A stretch of 38,213 nucleotides of DNA, taken from NCBI GenBank assembly GCA_016784945.1, contig JADHTP010000003.1, positions 1 to 38,213 of the forward strand. Direction: 5' to 3'. Each line of letters begins with the position of its first letter. Position 1 is the stretch's first letter. Made by a program: the position numbers and the translations under genes. Origin of the DNA: Deltaproteobacteria bacterium (GTDB lineage Bacteria; Myxococcota_A; UBA9042; DTJE01). Positions 25,201-33,076 of the stretch are shown in pieces. The notes below the pieces were generated by a model. It searched no databases and had not been told where the DNA came from. It saw only the letters and a program-made list of their open reading frames with translations.

Positions 25201-28200
25201 GCGGACCGCGGTCAACGTGATGCCGAAGCCGCCACGGTGGTCCTCGGTCACGGGGATCTCGATGAGGGTGGCGTCCCTTCCCGATGTCAGGAGGCGTCGA
25301 TCCACGCGCTTGGAGGCCCGGTAGACGTCCAGGGTCATGGGCTGGTCGTACAGACCGGACACCACCAGGATGCGGGCCGTGCCGCCCACTTTCACGCTGG
25401 GCTTCTCCACCAGGAGGATCGCCGGCAAGGACAGCCGTGAACGGGTGCCCGCCACCACGATTTCCCGTGACATCTCGTATTTCGCGCCGAAGGGATCCGT
25501 GGTCTGGTAATGCAGTCGGTAGGCGCCCGGGTCCAGTGCTGGCAAGGTGACCAGGGCCTCCCCCTGCTTGCCGTGCTCCAGGCGTCCGCGGGAAAGGGTG
25601 CGTCCGTCCTTCCACTCGCGCATCACCGCCTCGGGCCGGTAACCGGGATTCCACCGGGGACGCAATCCGTCCCCCGGGGTCTTGAATTTCTGGCTGGTTC
25701 CGGGCGCCGTATGGACCGGCTGGTGGGCGGGGAGGAGGGTCCTGCGGTCCTGCCGCAGCGAGGTCAGTCGCCAGGTGCCCCTGCCGGGTGCGGGTGTCCC
25801 GTCCAGGTCCGAGCGGATCAGCTTGAGTTCCGAGGATCGGCCTTCCACGAGGAAGCCCGCGTCCATCACCAGTGAGGCCTCCACGGCCACGAAACCGAGC
25901 CGGAAGGACCGGGATGTCGTCCGTGTTTCGCCCCCTTCGTCGGTCACGTCCACGGAGATCGAATACCGGTAGGTGAGGTCGGACGCGCCATCGCCCAGCC
26001 TTTCGTCAGCCTCGGGCGTGAATTCCACGGGGAAGTTCCCGTTTTCATCCAGTTGGGAAGTGCCCGTGGCCACGGTCTGTGAACCCGCGGTTTTCGTGGA
26101 TCCCCAGCCGTACCAGTACCACCACCAGGGGTACACGGCTTCCCTGACCACCCGCCAGTTCGCCGTTCCGTTGGTCACGGGCAGGCCGAAGTAGTACTTC
26201 ACCTCCCCCTTGAGCTTCGCGGGCCGGTTCAGACGGAGGGGATCCTCGGAGTCCAGGAGCCTGGCTTCGAATGTGGGCCTCTTGTACTCTTCCACCTGCA
26301 CCCAGGCGACCCCGCTCAGGGAACTCTGGACCCGCCATCGACCCAGCATGCGGCCCGCCGGGATGTTGAACTCCCCGGACGCCGTTCCGAAGGTGTTGGT
26401 GACCGCGGTCAGGGACTCCACGGTCTGGCTGTTGGCGTCCAGCAGGGACACGGTGATCTTCCTGGACGGGGCCGCCCGGTAGTCCGCCTCGTCGTGCCGG
26501 CCACGATAGACAACGGCCTTCCACAGCAGCTTCTGGGACGGTCGGTAGATGCTGCGGTCGGTGTACACCAACGTGGCGGTTCGTTCCGGTTGCGGGTTCT
26601 GGCGATAGAAATAGAGGTAGCTCTCGTCGATGGCCACCTGCGGGCCCTTCCTGGCAAAGGTGAAGTGCTGCTGGTTGGTCTTCAACCGCTTGAACACGGC
26701 CGTGCCGTCGACGCCGGTCTTCTTCGTGGCCACCCGGCGGTGGCCCTTGTTCCAGTTGTAGGCGTACAGGGACACGCTCGCATTCTCTACCGGCTTCCCG
26801 GTGGCGCCCGATCGCACCGTGACCTCCACCTCGCCGCTCTGTTGGCGGGTCAGCAGCACCAAATCCCCGATCACCAGGGGCACGGCCACGATCCGGTTGT
26901 CGGCCTTGCGGAAATCCTTGTCCGCGGACACCGCCACCACGTACAGGCCGGGCTTGTCCATCGGGGGCGTCACCCAGGCCCTATGGTGTCGGAAGTCCGG
27001 GGTCGCGGCCAAGTCCACGGACCACTCGTGGGTGGGCCGGGCGCCATGGACCAGGCGGTTGGCCTTGCGGTAGTCGGGCAACAGGTTCCAGTCGTCGGAG
27101 GATTCCACCTGGCGTTTCAGGTTCACCGGGTAGGCCCGCAGGTACAGGGTCTTCAGGTTCTTGTAGTTGATGCCCATGCTGCGTTTCCGGGGCCCGTCAC
27201 TCTTCATGGACTCCAGGTTGTAGTCCGGGGCCTCGATGGACTTGACCATGTGCAGGCAGCGCTGTCCGCCCACGCTGTCGGGCCAGGCCTCGTGTCCCTT
27301 CAAGGCGATGCGCCGGGCCCGTATCAGGGCGTCGGGCTCGTCCAGTTGCTGTACGAAACCGGCCAGTTGCGCCCTGCCCATGGCGGACCAGGGGCGGTCG
27401 GCCATGGCGGGAATCCGCTTTTCCAGGTGGGCGCGGATCACGGCGCGGTCGGTGCCTTCCGTGAAGGCGGCGTGGAGCCGTCGCAGGCGTTCCAGGCGTG
27501 CTTCGAAGGCCCCGTTCCTGTTGCCGGAGGCGGTGTGCCAGGATTCGAGGTCTTCCAGCACCGCTACCACCCGGACCAGGGGGTGGGCGGTCCTGTTGCC
27601 CACGATCCGGGGCCTCTCGCCGGGCTTGGAACGCAGGAGATCTTCCAGGTCCAGTCGCCATGTCTCGTTGCTCTGTTCTGGGGTCCATCCCTGGGTGTCG
27701 GAAAGGGTGGCCACGAACAGGTAGGACACCGCGTCACGAAGCGTGGGCCGGATCCCCTCGGGGTAGCCGTTGGGGGTCATGATTTCCTTCAATGTGTCCC
27801 GCGGCAGGGTGCCCAGGACGGCCCGGTTGGACCAGACGGACAGGTAGGCGTCCTTCGCGGCGTCGTGGATCTGGTGCATGGTCCATCGTTTCAGGTCTAC
27901 TTCTTCCGACGACATCACCCGTTCCCGCCGGTTGATTTCCCAGGAATAGGACTGGGCGTAGGTGGTCAGGGAGCGGGCATAGAAAAGGGACAGGGCGGCG
28001 TGTGCCAGTGGTTGTGACGGCCATTCCTGGTCCTTCAGGAAGCGCACCGCGGCTTCGTAGCCGTGTAGGGCCGTGCGCAACTGGACCCAGCGGATGAGGC
28101 TCCGGGCCCATTCCTTGTCGTCACCCGTGGTGACCGCGTCCGCCAGGATCCCCTCCACCACCTTGGATGCCTTTTCGTACTTCTGTTCGCTGATCAGCTG

Positions 28201-28377
28201 GTCGAAGTCCTTTCCGGTGGCCTTGGTTGCGCCGGTCCAGGTCAGGTCCTGCCCCGGGCCCGAATCGGTGGCCAAGGGCACGGATAGCGCGTCGGGGGTG
28301 GGCCCTGCCGTGAGCCCGTTGGTGGCGCAGCTGACCAGGAGTCCCAACAGGGTCGGCAGGACGTGTGTTGACCGCAT
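22213..28377 (-). CDS. Alpha-2-macroglobulin family lipoprotein with thioester motif
   Basis: This 2054-residue protein is a bacterial alpha-2-macroglobulin (YfhM type). The N-terminus is a lipoprotein signal (lipobox LVSC). It carries successive MG-type beta domains and a TDRSIYRPSQ segment near residue 607, the classic MG2 motif. The thioester block YPYECTEQTLNRF has Cys1515 and the EQ partner in the CTEQ form. Helical toroid repeats follow, then a C-terminal beta domain. The central segment (about 1190-1260) is rich in Gly, Arg and Met and has the position of the bait region. These proteins trap proteases that cut the bait and form a covalent thioester bond. At 2054 residues it is some 400 longer than E. 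coli YfhM. No PBP1C gene is adjacent, unlike in enterics. A strong GGAGGT site precedes the ATG. Confidence 0.92.
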   Translation of the reverse strand: MRSTHVLPTLLGLLVSCATNGLTAGPTPDALSVPLATDSGPGQDLTWTGATKATGKDFDQLISEQKYEKASKVVEGILADAVTTGDDKEWARSLIRWVQLRTALHGYEAAVRFLKDQEWPSQPLAHAALSLFYARSLTTYAQSYSWEINRRERVMSSEEVDLKRWTMHQIHDAAKDAYLSVWSNRAVLGTLPRDTLKEIMTPNGYPEGIRPTLRDAVSYLFVATLSDTQGWTPEQSNETWRLDLEDLLRSKPGERPRIVGNRTAHPLVRVVAVLEDLESWHTASGNRNGAFEARLERLRRLHAAFTEGTDRAVIRAHLEKRIPAMADRPWSAMGRAQLAGFVQQLDEPDALIRARRIALKGHEAWPDSVGGQRCLHMVKSIEAPDYNLESMKSDGPRKRSMGINYKNLKTLYLRAYPVNLKRQVESSDDWNLLPDYRKANRLVHGARPTHEWSVDLAATPDFRHHRAWVTPPMDKPGLYVVAVSADKDFRKADNRIVAVPLVIGDLVLLTRQQSGEVEVTVRSGATGKPVENASVSLYAYNWNKGHRRVATKKTGVDGTAVFKRLKTNQQHFTFARKGPQVAIDESYLYFYRQNPQPERTATLVYTDRSIYRPSQKLLWKAVVYRGRHDEADYRAAPSRKITVSLLDANSQTVESLTAVTNTFGTASGEFNIPAGRMLGRWRVQSSLSGVAWVQVEEYKRPTFEARLLDSEDPLRLNRPAKLKGEVKYYFGLPVTNGTANWRVVREAVYPWWWYWYGWGSTKTAGSQTVATGTSQLDENGNFPVEFTPEADERLGDGASDLTYRYSISVDVTDEGGETRTTSRSFRLGFVAVEASLVMDAGFLVEGRSSELKLIRSDLDGTPAPGRGTWRLTSLRQDRRTLLPAHQPVHTAPGTSQKFKTPGDGLRPRWNPGYRPEAVMREWKDGRTLSRGRLEHGKQGEALVTLPALDPGAYRLHYQTTDPFGAKYEMSREIVVAGTRSRLSLPAILLVEKPSVKVGGTARILVVSGLYDQPMTLDVYRASKRVDRRLLTSGRDATLIEIPVTEDHRGGFGITLTAVRDHQTMSFTQSVFVPWDNKELKVAFSTFRDLLKPGSKEKWTVKVTGPAGRDTAVSAAEVLAYMYDRSLDLFAAHSPASPQSIFPARTGAVQARSSLGQARLIWVQSNGFAPLPSYPHLQEDQLVFFGGYGIGGPGRRRYRGGGGSGRGMFHARSMPAAAAPEVSRQTMSMDMSVAEEAEVSGNLMAGETKADGRFADKTKASGHGDDVDGQMGGPQPPAVQMRSDFSETAFFEPHLVTGPDGSASIEFTVPDSVTSWNIWVHAVTEDLKSGLVKKEARTVKDLMVRPYLPRFLREGDDALLKVVVNNASDAEMAGRLTFDIIDPDTEKSLLGEFGLRAADVTDRPFTVKAGGGTSLTFPVKAPNRVGTVAFRISAMSGDFSDGELRPIPVLPGRFHLAQSRFVTLKDREKRVMTFDDMKRSDDPSLIHDQLVVTVDAQMFYQVLSALPYLVNYPYECTEQTLNRFLSTGIVSSFYDQYPALKRMGKKLSQRETRLETWDAADPNRKMALEEIPWLQQAKGGPEDPGDLLNVLDPRIAKAQRNGALAKLKKAQTSSGAFPWFPGGRPSPWMTLYILHGFSKGLEFQVDVPKQMIRKAWAYMHRHYVNELVKNMMTHDCCWEFIAFLNYVISAYPDDSWTGGVFTAAERQTMLDFSFRHWKDHAPYLKGYLSLTLARMDRKKDALLVWESVMDSAKTKKDQGTFWAPEDRGWLWYNDTIETHAFAIRTLMELDPKNARLDGLVLWIFLNKKLNHWKSTKATAEVVYSLAHYLQATEQLAVREAVDVTVGDRVTHFAFEPDEYTGKKNQIVIPGDEVNGAKHHTVTVEKATRGHLFASATWHFSTEKLPEEARGDFLAVTRTFFKRVKTGKTITLEPLEDGASLQPGDEVEVQVSLRAKHPMEYVHLRDPRGAGFEPVSQISRHRWDLGLYYYEEVRDSGQNFFFEWLPQGEHTFKYRVRAAHAGSFKVSPATAQPMYAPEFNAYSAGHRLKVERDWQD

Positions 28378-28488
28378 GGGGCGACCTCCATGAATGTGAA
28401 AAGACGTCGTGCAGTTCGTTAGACGGCCGGACCCGCAAAAAGATTTCTTTGATTGTCGATCGGATGGATGCCTGCCGTCTACAACGAA

Positions 28489-28511
28489 AACCTGGTGACT
28501 GTCCCCAGGTT
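28489..28511. promoter_or_regulatory. Inverted repeat in divergent spacer (AACCTGG / CCAGGTT)
   Basis: A perfect 7-bp inverted repeat with a 9-base centre sits in the 278-bp spacer between the alpha-2-macroglobulin gene and the divergent Cys-rich lipoprotein gene. It could be an operator or a transcript hairpin. No clear promoter hexamers were found around it; the rest of the spacer holds nothing else I can name. Confidence 0.35.
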
Positions 28512-28655
28512 GTCCCCGGCGTGTGGGAACTTTCGTCCACTGGTTTCATTGCCCTTTGGAAATGGCGACTGTCCGGGATTCGGCCCTTCCCAATCCTTGC
28601 GAACACAGGGGTGGATTGGTACCTTGTGTCCATCGGGGCCTCGGGGGGATCGGTT

Positions 28656-29669
28656 TTGCAAAGCGTGTTCACTGGTGTCGTGGGAATCGGCCTGGCGCCG
28701 GCCCTGGCCCTCCTGCTGGCCTGCAGCGGCGTGGGCGGGACATCTCCCACAGACGTTACGGGGACGGACCTGGGCTCGGAAGGCATCGCCGACGTGGTGA
28801 CCAACCCTTCCATGGAAACCCAGGCGGACACTCCTTCAGACCTGCCCGTGACGGGCTGCGCAGGTGATACGCCCTGGTGCGCCTCGTCCTGCGGTTCCGA
28901 CGCCCTGGTGGGCGAGGCCGTGTGCAAGGATGACAAGTGGTTCTGCCCCGAAGGGGTCCTCTTCGACGACTGCCCGCCTGGCACCTGCTGGGGTGCGCCC
29001 ACGCCCGGTGAGATCTGCGGCGAAAGCGGCTGGGAGTGCCACCCGGATCAGACCGGGGCCTACCAGTGGTGCCCCGATTTCATGTGTCCGGAATGCACCG
29101 GGTTCGAGGGCCCCGTGACCGTGGACGGCTGCCATTGCTGGTGCGACGGTTCCTACGTCCTGTGCGAAAAGGTCCCACAGTGCCAGGCCGACGGGGAATC
29201 CGACCTGCCGGGCGTGTCCATCCACTTCCTATCCGACACCTGCACCTGGACCCTGGACGAGGCCGCCGCGGGAATCGAGATCCCCTGGATGGTAGCGGTG
29301 GCCGATGACTACCAGGGCGTAATCCCCCTGCCCCAGGACGCGGGCTGGTGCGCACAGAAGGGACCCAGCGGGCTCATCGTCTTCGAAAAGCTGACCGGCA
29401 ACGACCAGACCTATTGTATCTGCGACACGGGTCTGTGCATGGGGCCGGGCGACGACCAGGTCACCCTGAAGAAGGGGGAGCACCCTGGTTCCTTTGCCTG
29501 GGACGGGGTCAACTGGGGAGGTCCTTCGGACACGGGCATGCCCAAGGGCGATCCCTTTCCGGCGGGCAGCTACACCCTGACCGTGAGTGCCGTGGGCAAC
29601 ATCGGAAGTCGCGACGGCGCGTCTTTCAAGGTCCAGGCGACCTTCACGGTCCACCTGATCGACGAGTGA
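28656..29669 (+). CDS. Cys-rich lipoprotein with C-terminal beta-sandwich
   Basis: The probable start is TTG 28656, preceded by GGGGGGAT; GTG 28626 is an alternative, and no strong ATG start is seen. The 337-residue product has a hydrophobic leader ending in the lipobox LLAC, though without the usual basic n-region. A Thr/Asp-rich tether follows. About 130 residues with 20 or so cysteines come next (CASSCGSD, CPPGTCWG, CPECTGF, CHCWCDG). The C-terminal 140 residues form a likely beta-sandwich ending in PAGSYTLTVSAVGN, which resembles FlgD/BsuPI-like Ig folds. It is divergent from the alpha-2-macroglobulin gene and 14 bp ahead of the sulfatase-like gene. I do not recognise the family. Confidence 0.65.
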   Translation: MQSVFTGVVGIGLAPALALLLACSGVGGTSPTDVTGTDLGSEGIADVVTNPSMETQADTPSDLPVTGCAGDTPWCASSCGSDALVGEAVCKDDKWFCPEGVLFDDCPPGTCWGAPTPGEICGESGWECHPDQTGAYQWCPDFMCPECTGFEGPVTVDGCHCWCDGSYVLCEKVPQCQADGESDLPGVSIHFLSDTCTWTLDEAAAGIEIPWMVAVADDYQGVIPLPQDAGWCAQKGPSGLIVFEKLTGNDQTYCICDTGLCMGPGDDQVTLKKGEHPGSFAWDGVNWGGPSDTGMPKGDPFPAGSYTLTVSAVGNIGSRDGASFKVQATFTVHLIDE

Positions 29670-29682
29670 CAATCGTTTGAGC

Positions 29683-31836
29683 ATGGCGAACACGCCCACA
29701 GAATGGAAGGCAGGTGCAGCCCATGTCCGGTCATGGCTGTCCACCGGCCTGCTGATCGCCCTGGTCGCCGCGCCGCTGGTGACCGTGGTGGACCTCCTGG
29801 TGACCGTGAGCCACCAGGCCGTGGGCGCCTGGGCGCCGGGCGCCTTCCCCACAGCCCTGGGACTGACCATCTTCTTCGGCGGCGTTCTGGCGCTGGTTGT
29901 CAGCGTCCCAGCGGGCTTCCTGTGGCGGGCCGCGGGCCGTGCGAACCCCCTTGATACCCGTCGCCTGGTGGTCACCATCGCCACGACGCTGCCCCTCCTT
30001 GCCCTGTCGGCCGCCGTGCTGTACGGCGCCTTCGCGTCCATCACCGAGCCCTACCTGCGTTCCCTGCTCTTCGTCACCGCCCTGGTGCTTTCGGGCGGGC
30101 TCTGCGTGTTCGCGGGCTGGGGCGTGTCCACCTTTGCGTCGGCCTTTTTGGACCGATGGGGATCCCGCGGCACCGTCTGGGTCGCGGCGTTCCTGGTCCT
30201 GGCCTGCGCCGTGGTCGTCCTGGTTCTCTGGGTCAACTTCCGGCGTTCCATGCCGGCGGGCGTCTGGCTCACCGGAACGGCTTTCTTTGCCATCGTTTCC
30301 CTGGGGTTGCTGGTTGCGGGCGGGCTGGTTCCCCGGCTTAGGCGCCTGGCCTCGAGCCTGTTGTCCAGTGCCCGGTTCAGGGTCTTCCTGTGGGCCGTGC
30401 CTCTGGCGTCCCTGCTGATGTCCCAGATCGTGGTGTCCGTGGACGGTGGTTCCGCCCGCTACCTGGCCGCCAGGGGTGGTCTGTCGGGGCACCTGGTGGT
30501 GACGGGCCGCCTCCTCCTGGACGTGGATGGTGACGGGGTGGCCTGGGTCTTGGGCGGGGGGGACTGCGACGATTTCGACGGGACACGGCATCCCCTGGCC
30601 ATGGAAGTGCCCGCCAACGGCGTGGACGAGGACTGCGACGGCCGCGATCGGCCCTGGCGGGACGTGGCGGTGAAGATCGCCCCCTTCGTTTCGGAAAAGG
30701 GGAAAAAGGAAGAACTCAACGTCATCGTCCTCTGCGTGGATGCCTTGCGTTTCGATCACACGGGCTTTGGCGGATACGGGCGCAATACCACGCCGAGGCT
30801 GGACGAACTGGCGGCCAGGAGTTGGGTTTTCGAAGAGGCCGTGGCCCCCTCTTCCACCACCCGCGAGACCATCCCGGCCCTGCTGTCCGGGAAGTACCCG
30901 TCGGGCATCCAGTGGGTCAAGGGGTCGAAGATCAACCAGGTGGCCGCCGACGAGAAGCTCCTGCCAGCCCTGCTCAAGGCCCGGGGTTACCAGACCATCG
31001 GGCTGGTGGACGAATGGTTGCGTCGTTTCCTGCCCAGCTTCCGGCGGGGCTTCGACCAGTACGAGGTCCCCTACGGCGACCTGAAATGGCACCTGTTCGG
31101 GCAACAGGCCGCGCCCTACACGACCTTCAGGGCCATCCAGTTGCTGTCCAGGCTTCGATCACCCAGACCCTTTTTCCTGTACCTGCAGTACGAGGCGCCC
31201 CATCACCCCTACGTCCGCCACGAGGGCATTCCGTCCTTCGGGGACCGCCCAATTGACCTGTACGACCACGAGATCGCCTATGCCGACCACTTCGTCGGGA
31301 TCCTCATGGACTTCCTGGAATTCGCCAACATGATGGACCGCACCATCGTGGTGGTCTATGGGGACCACGGCGAGGAATTCGGGGAACACGGGGGTGAACG
31401 GCATTCCCGGACCGTTCACCGCGAAAGCGTGCACGTGGCCCTCCTGGTCCACGTCCCCGGCAAGGGGCACGCCCGGATCAGCGAGCGGGTCTCGCTGGTG
31501 GACGTGTTTCCCACCCTCCTGGACCTCCTGGGCTTCCAGGATGACGGCGGGCAGACCCAGGGCCTCAGCCTCCTGTACGCGGTGTCACCGGACCTGGAAA
31601 CACCCGTCAGGCCCATCTATTCGGAGCTGATGGTCAATCACGAAGGGCCCGTCAAGTTCAGGAAGGCGATTTATTTGGGCGACCACAAACTGATGTGGGA
31701 CATGGCCTCGGACGAGGTCCAGCTCTACGACGTGCGGAAAGACCCCGGCGAAACCAGTCCCCTGGATCTCCCGGCCGTCCGGCGCGGACTCTTCCAGCGA
31801 CTCAAGACATTCGTTTCACTGGGAAATCACAAGTAG
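29683..31836 (+). CDS. Membrane sulfatase/phosphotransferase-like enzyme with MopE-type motif
   Basis: The 717-residue protein has about six N-terminal transmembrane helices (residues 10-265), then a periplasmic part. Near residues 279-315 is DVDGDG, GGGDCDDFDG, PANGVDEDCDG, the MopE-type putative metal-binding motif. The sulfatase/alkaline-phosphatase fold follows: VLCVDALRFDH near 348 for the first metal, SSTTRETIPALLSGK near 390 with Ser/Thr in place of the formylglycine Cys, and VVYGDHGEEFGEHGG near 556 for the second metal site. This layout resembles LtaS/OpgE-type phosphotransferases rather than true sulfatases. ATG 29683 is chosen; TTG 29677 is in frame but weaker. Substrate is unknown; a cell-envelope glycan or lipid is likely. 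Confidence 0.8.
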   Translation: MANTPTEWKAGAAHVRSWLSTGLLIALVAAPLVTVVDLLVTVSHQAVGAWAPGAFPTALGLTIFFGGVLALVVSVPAGFLWRAAGRANPLDTRRLVVTIATTLPLLALSAAVLYGAFASITEPYLRSLLFVTALVLSGGLCVFAGWGVSTFASAFLDRWGSRGTVWVAAFLVLACAVVVLVLWVNFRRSMPAGVWLTGTAFFAIVSLGLLVAGGLVPRLRRLASSLLSSARFRVFLWAVPLASLLMSQIVVSVDGGSARYLAARGGLSGHLVVTGRLLLDVDGDGVAWVLGGGDCDDFDGTRHPLAMEVPANGVDEDCDGRDRPWRDVAVKIAPFVSEKGKKEELNVIVLCVDALRFDHTGFGGYGRNTTPRLDELAARSWVFEEAVAPSSTTRETIPALLSGKYPSGIQWVKGSKINQVAADEKLLPALLKARGYQTIGLVDEWLRRFLPSFRRGFDQYEVPYGDLKWHLFGQQAAPYTTFRAIQLLSRLRSPRPFFLYLQYEAPHHPYVRHEGIPSFGDRPIDLYDHEIAYADHFVGILMDFLEFANMMDRTIVVVYGDHGEEFGEHGGERHSRTVHRESVHVALLVHVPGKGHARISERVSLVDVFPTLLDLLGFQDDGGQTQGLSLLYAVSPDLETPVRPIYSELMVNHEGPVKFRKAIYLGDHKLMWDMASDEVQLYDVRKDPGETSPLDLPAVRRGLFQRLKTFVSLGNHK

Positions 31837-31839
31837 GTT

Positions 31840-31868
31840 GCCGATAGCCGATAGCTTGTCGCCTATCG
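31840..31868. repeat. Heptamer pair plus inverted copy (GCCGATA x2 ... GCCTATCG)
   Basis: GCCGATA occurs twice (31840-31853); after TTGTC comes GCCTATCG, an inverted family member. CGATAG (31849-31854) can pair with CTATCG (31863-31868) around an 8-base loop, between convergent genes, so it may work as a terminator. The thiD stop codon lies inside the right arm. Confidence 0.6.
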
Positions 31869-32612
31869 TAACGGGTTCCGACGGATTTCTTCGACGACCA
31901 CGTTCACGCCCTGCCGCACCGCATCTTCCAGTCCCTGGCCCAGGGCGAGGTGGGCGGCCACCGTGGACGACAGGAGACACCCCGATCCGTGGATTCCCCC
32001 GTGTTGCCTGGGGTGCTCCATCCGGAGCGTCTTTTCGCCCCGGCGGACCAGCACGTCCACCACCGGGTCCGTGTCCATGTGTCCTCCCTTCAGCAGGACG
32101 GCGCCGACACCGGACTCCAGGAGATCCCTTGCGGCGGCGATCATGTCGCCCGGGCCCCTGATGGTCGCCCCGGTCAGGACCTCGGCTTCCGGCACGTTGG
32201 GCGTGACAAGGGTTGCCAGGGGAAGCAGCACGTCGCGCAGGGCATCAAGGGCGCTGTCGTCGATCAGTTCCGCGCCCGTGGAGGCCCGCAGCACCGGGTC
32301 CAGCACCACCGCTGCCGACCCACCCTGGCCCTCCAGAAAGGTCGCCATGGCCTCGCAGTTGTCCCGGGAGCCCAGCATACCGATCTTCACTGCAGCCGGT
32401 GGCGCCGACCCCGCGGCGACCCGGACCTGGGCGTTCACCGATGCCGCGTCCACGGTATGGAACCCGGAGAACCGGTATTCGTCCTGGGCGGTGATCGCAG
32501 TCACCACGGCTCGCGCCCGGGCTCCCAGGGACTCCACGGCACGGACATCCCGCAGGATGCCGGCCCCGCCGCTGGGGTCGAAACCGGCCACGACCAGGAC
32601 CACGGGCTTCAT
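31863..32612 (-). CDS. thiD: Hydroxymethylpyrimidine (phosphate) kinase
   Basis: The 249-residue protein starts MKPVVLVVAGFDPSGGAGI, the ribokinase-fold opening of ThiD. It contains AVKIGMLGS, VVLDPVLRASTG, LVTPNVPEAEVL (the TPNxxEAE hallmark), LLKGGHMDTDPVVDVL, and the HGSGCLLSSTVAAHLALGQ anion-hole/catalytic block. ThiD phosphorylates HMP and HMP-P to HMP-PP for thiamine synthesis, using ATP, in the cytosol. The longer open frame to 33116 is a shadow; the start overlaps the upstream membrane-protein gene by four bases (ATGA). No other thi gene or TPP riboswitch is visible in the window. It ends an odd operon with a secreted Cys-repeat lipoprotein. Confidence 0.93.
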   Translation of the reverse strand: MKPVVLVVAGFDPSGGAGILRDVRAVESLGARARAVVTAITAQDEYRFSGFHTVDAASVNAQVRVAAGSAPPAAVKIGMLGSRDNCEAMATFLEGQGGSAAVVLDPVLRASTGAELIDDSALDALRDVLLPLATLVTPNVPEAEVLTGATIRGPGDMIAAARDLLESGVGAVLLKGGHMDTDPVVDVLVRRGEKTLRMEHPRQHGGIHGSGCLLSSTVAAHLALGQGLEDAVRQGVNVVVEEIRRNPLR

Positions 32613-33076
32613 TTTCGTCGAATCCTCGCCACCACCAGTTGGGCGATCAGGGTGACGCCCGCCGTCACGTACAGCGCGATGGGGACGTACAGGATGGGGA
32701 GTTCGGTTCGCCGGGTCACGGGGCCCGCCATCACCGCCTGCCCGGGAACCTTGTCCAGCAGGACCCATACCCAGAACACCAGGAGGGCCAGGTTGAACGC
32801 CACCAGGCTTCCCGCGGCCACGTTGCGCCCGGCGTACTGGGCCAGGAACCGCAGGGCGATGAACAGCCACAGAAGCACACCCATGAGGGGGTACATCACG
32901 GGGTGCGGGAAGGCCTCGGTGAACACGATCCAGGTCAGGGCGGACGTGGCGGCCAGGTGGATGGTCAGTACGATGGCGGTGAGCCCGTGGATGAGGGTCG
33001 GCAGAACGGTCCTGATCTTGTCCGCATCGGCACGGACCATGGTGCCTACGTTGTGCCGGTCGGCCTTCACTGGCAT
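32609..33076 (-). CDS. Four-helix membrane protein, unknown function
   Basis: The 155-residue product has four hydrophobic segments (LIHGLTAIVLTIHLAATSA, VMYPLMGVLLWLFIAL, LVAFNLALLVFWVWVLL, YVPIALYVTAGVTLIAQLVV) and a basic tail ARIRRK. No known family was recognised. It overlaps the preceding lipoprotein gene by 10 bp and thiD by 4 bp, which argues for real translation and coupling. The N-terminus may instead start at Met13 (MVRADADK). Confidence 0.7.
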   Translation of the reverse strand: MPVKADRHNVGTMVRADADKIRTVLPTLIHGLTAIVLTIHLAATSALTWIVFTEAFPHPVMYPLMGVLLWLFIALRFLAQYAGRNVAAGSLVAFNLALLVFWVWVLLDKVPGQAVMAGPVTRRTELPILYVPIALYVTAGVTLIAQLVVARIRRK

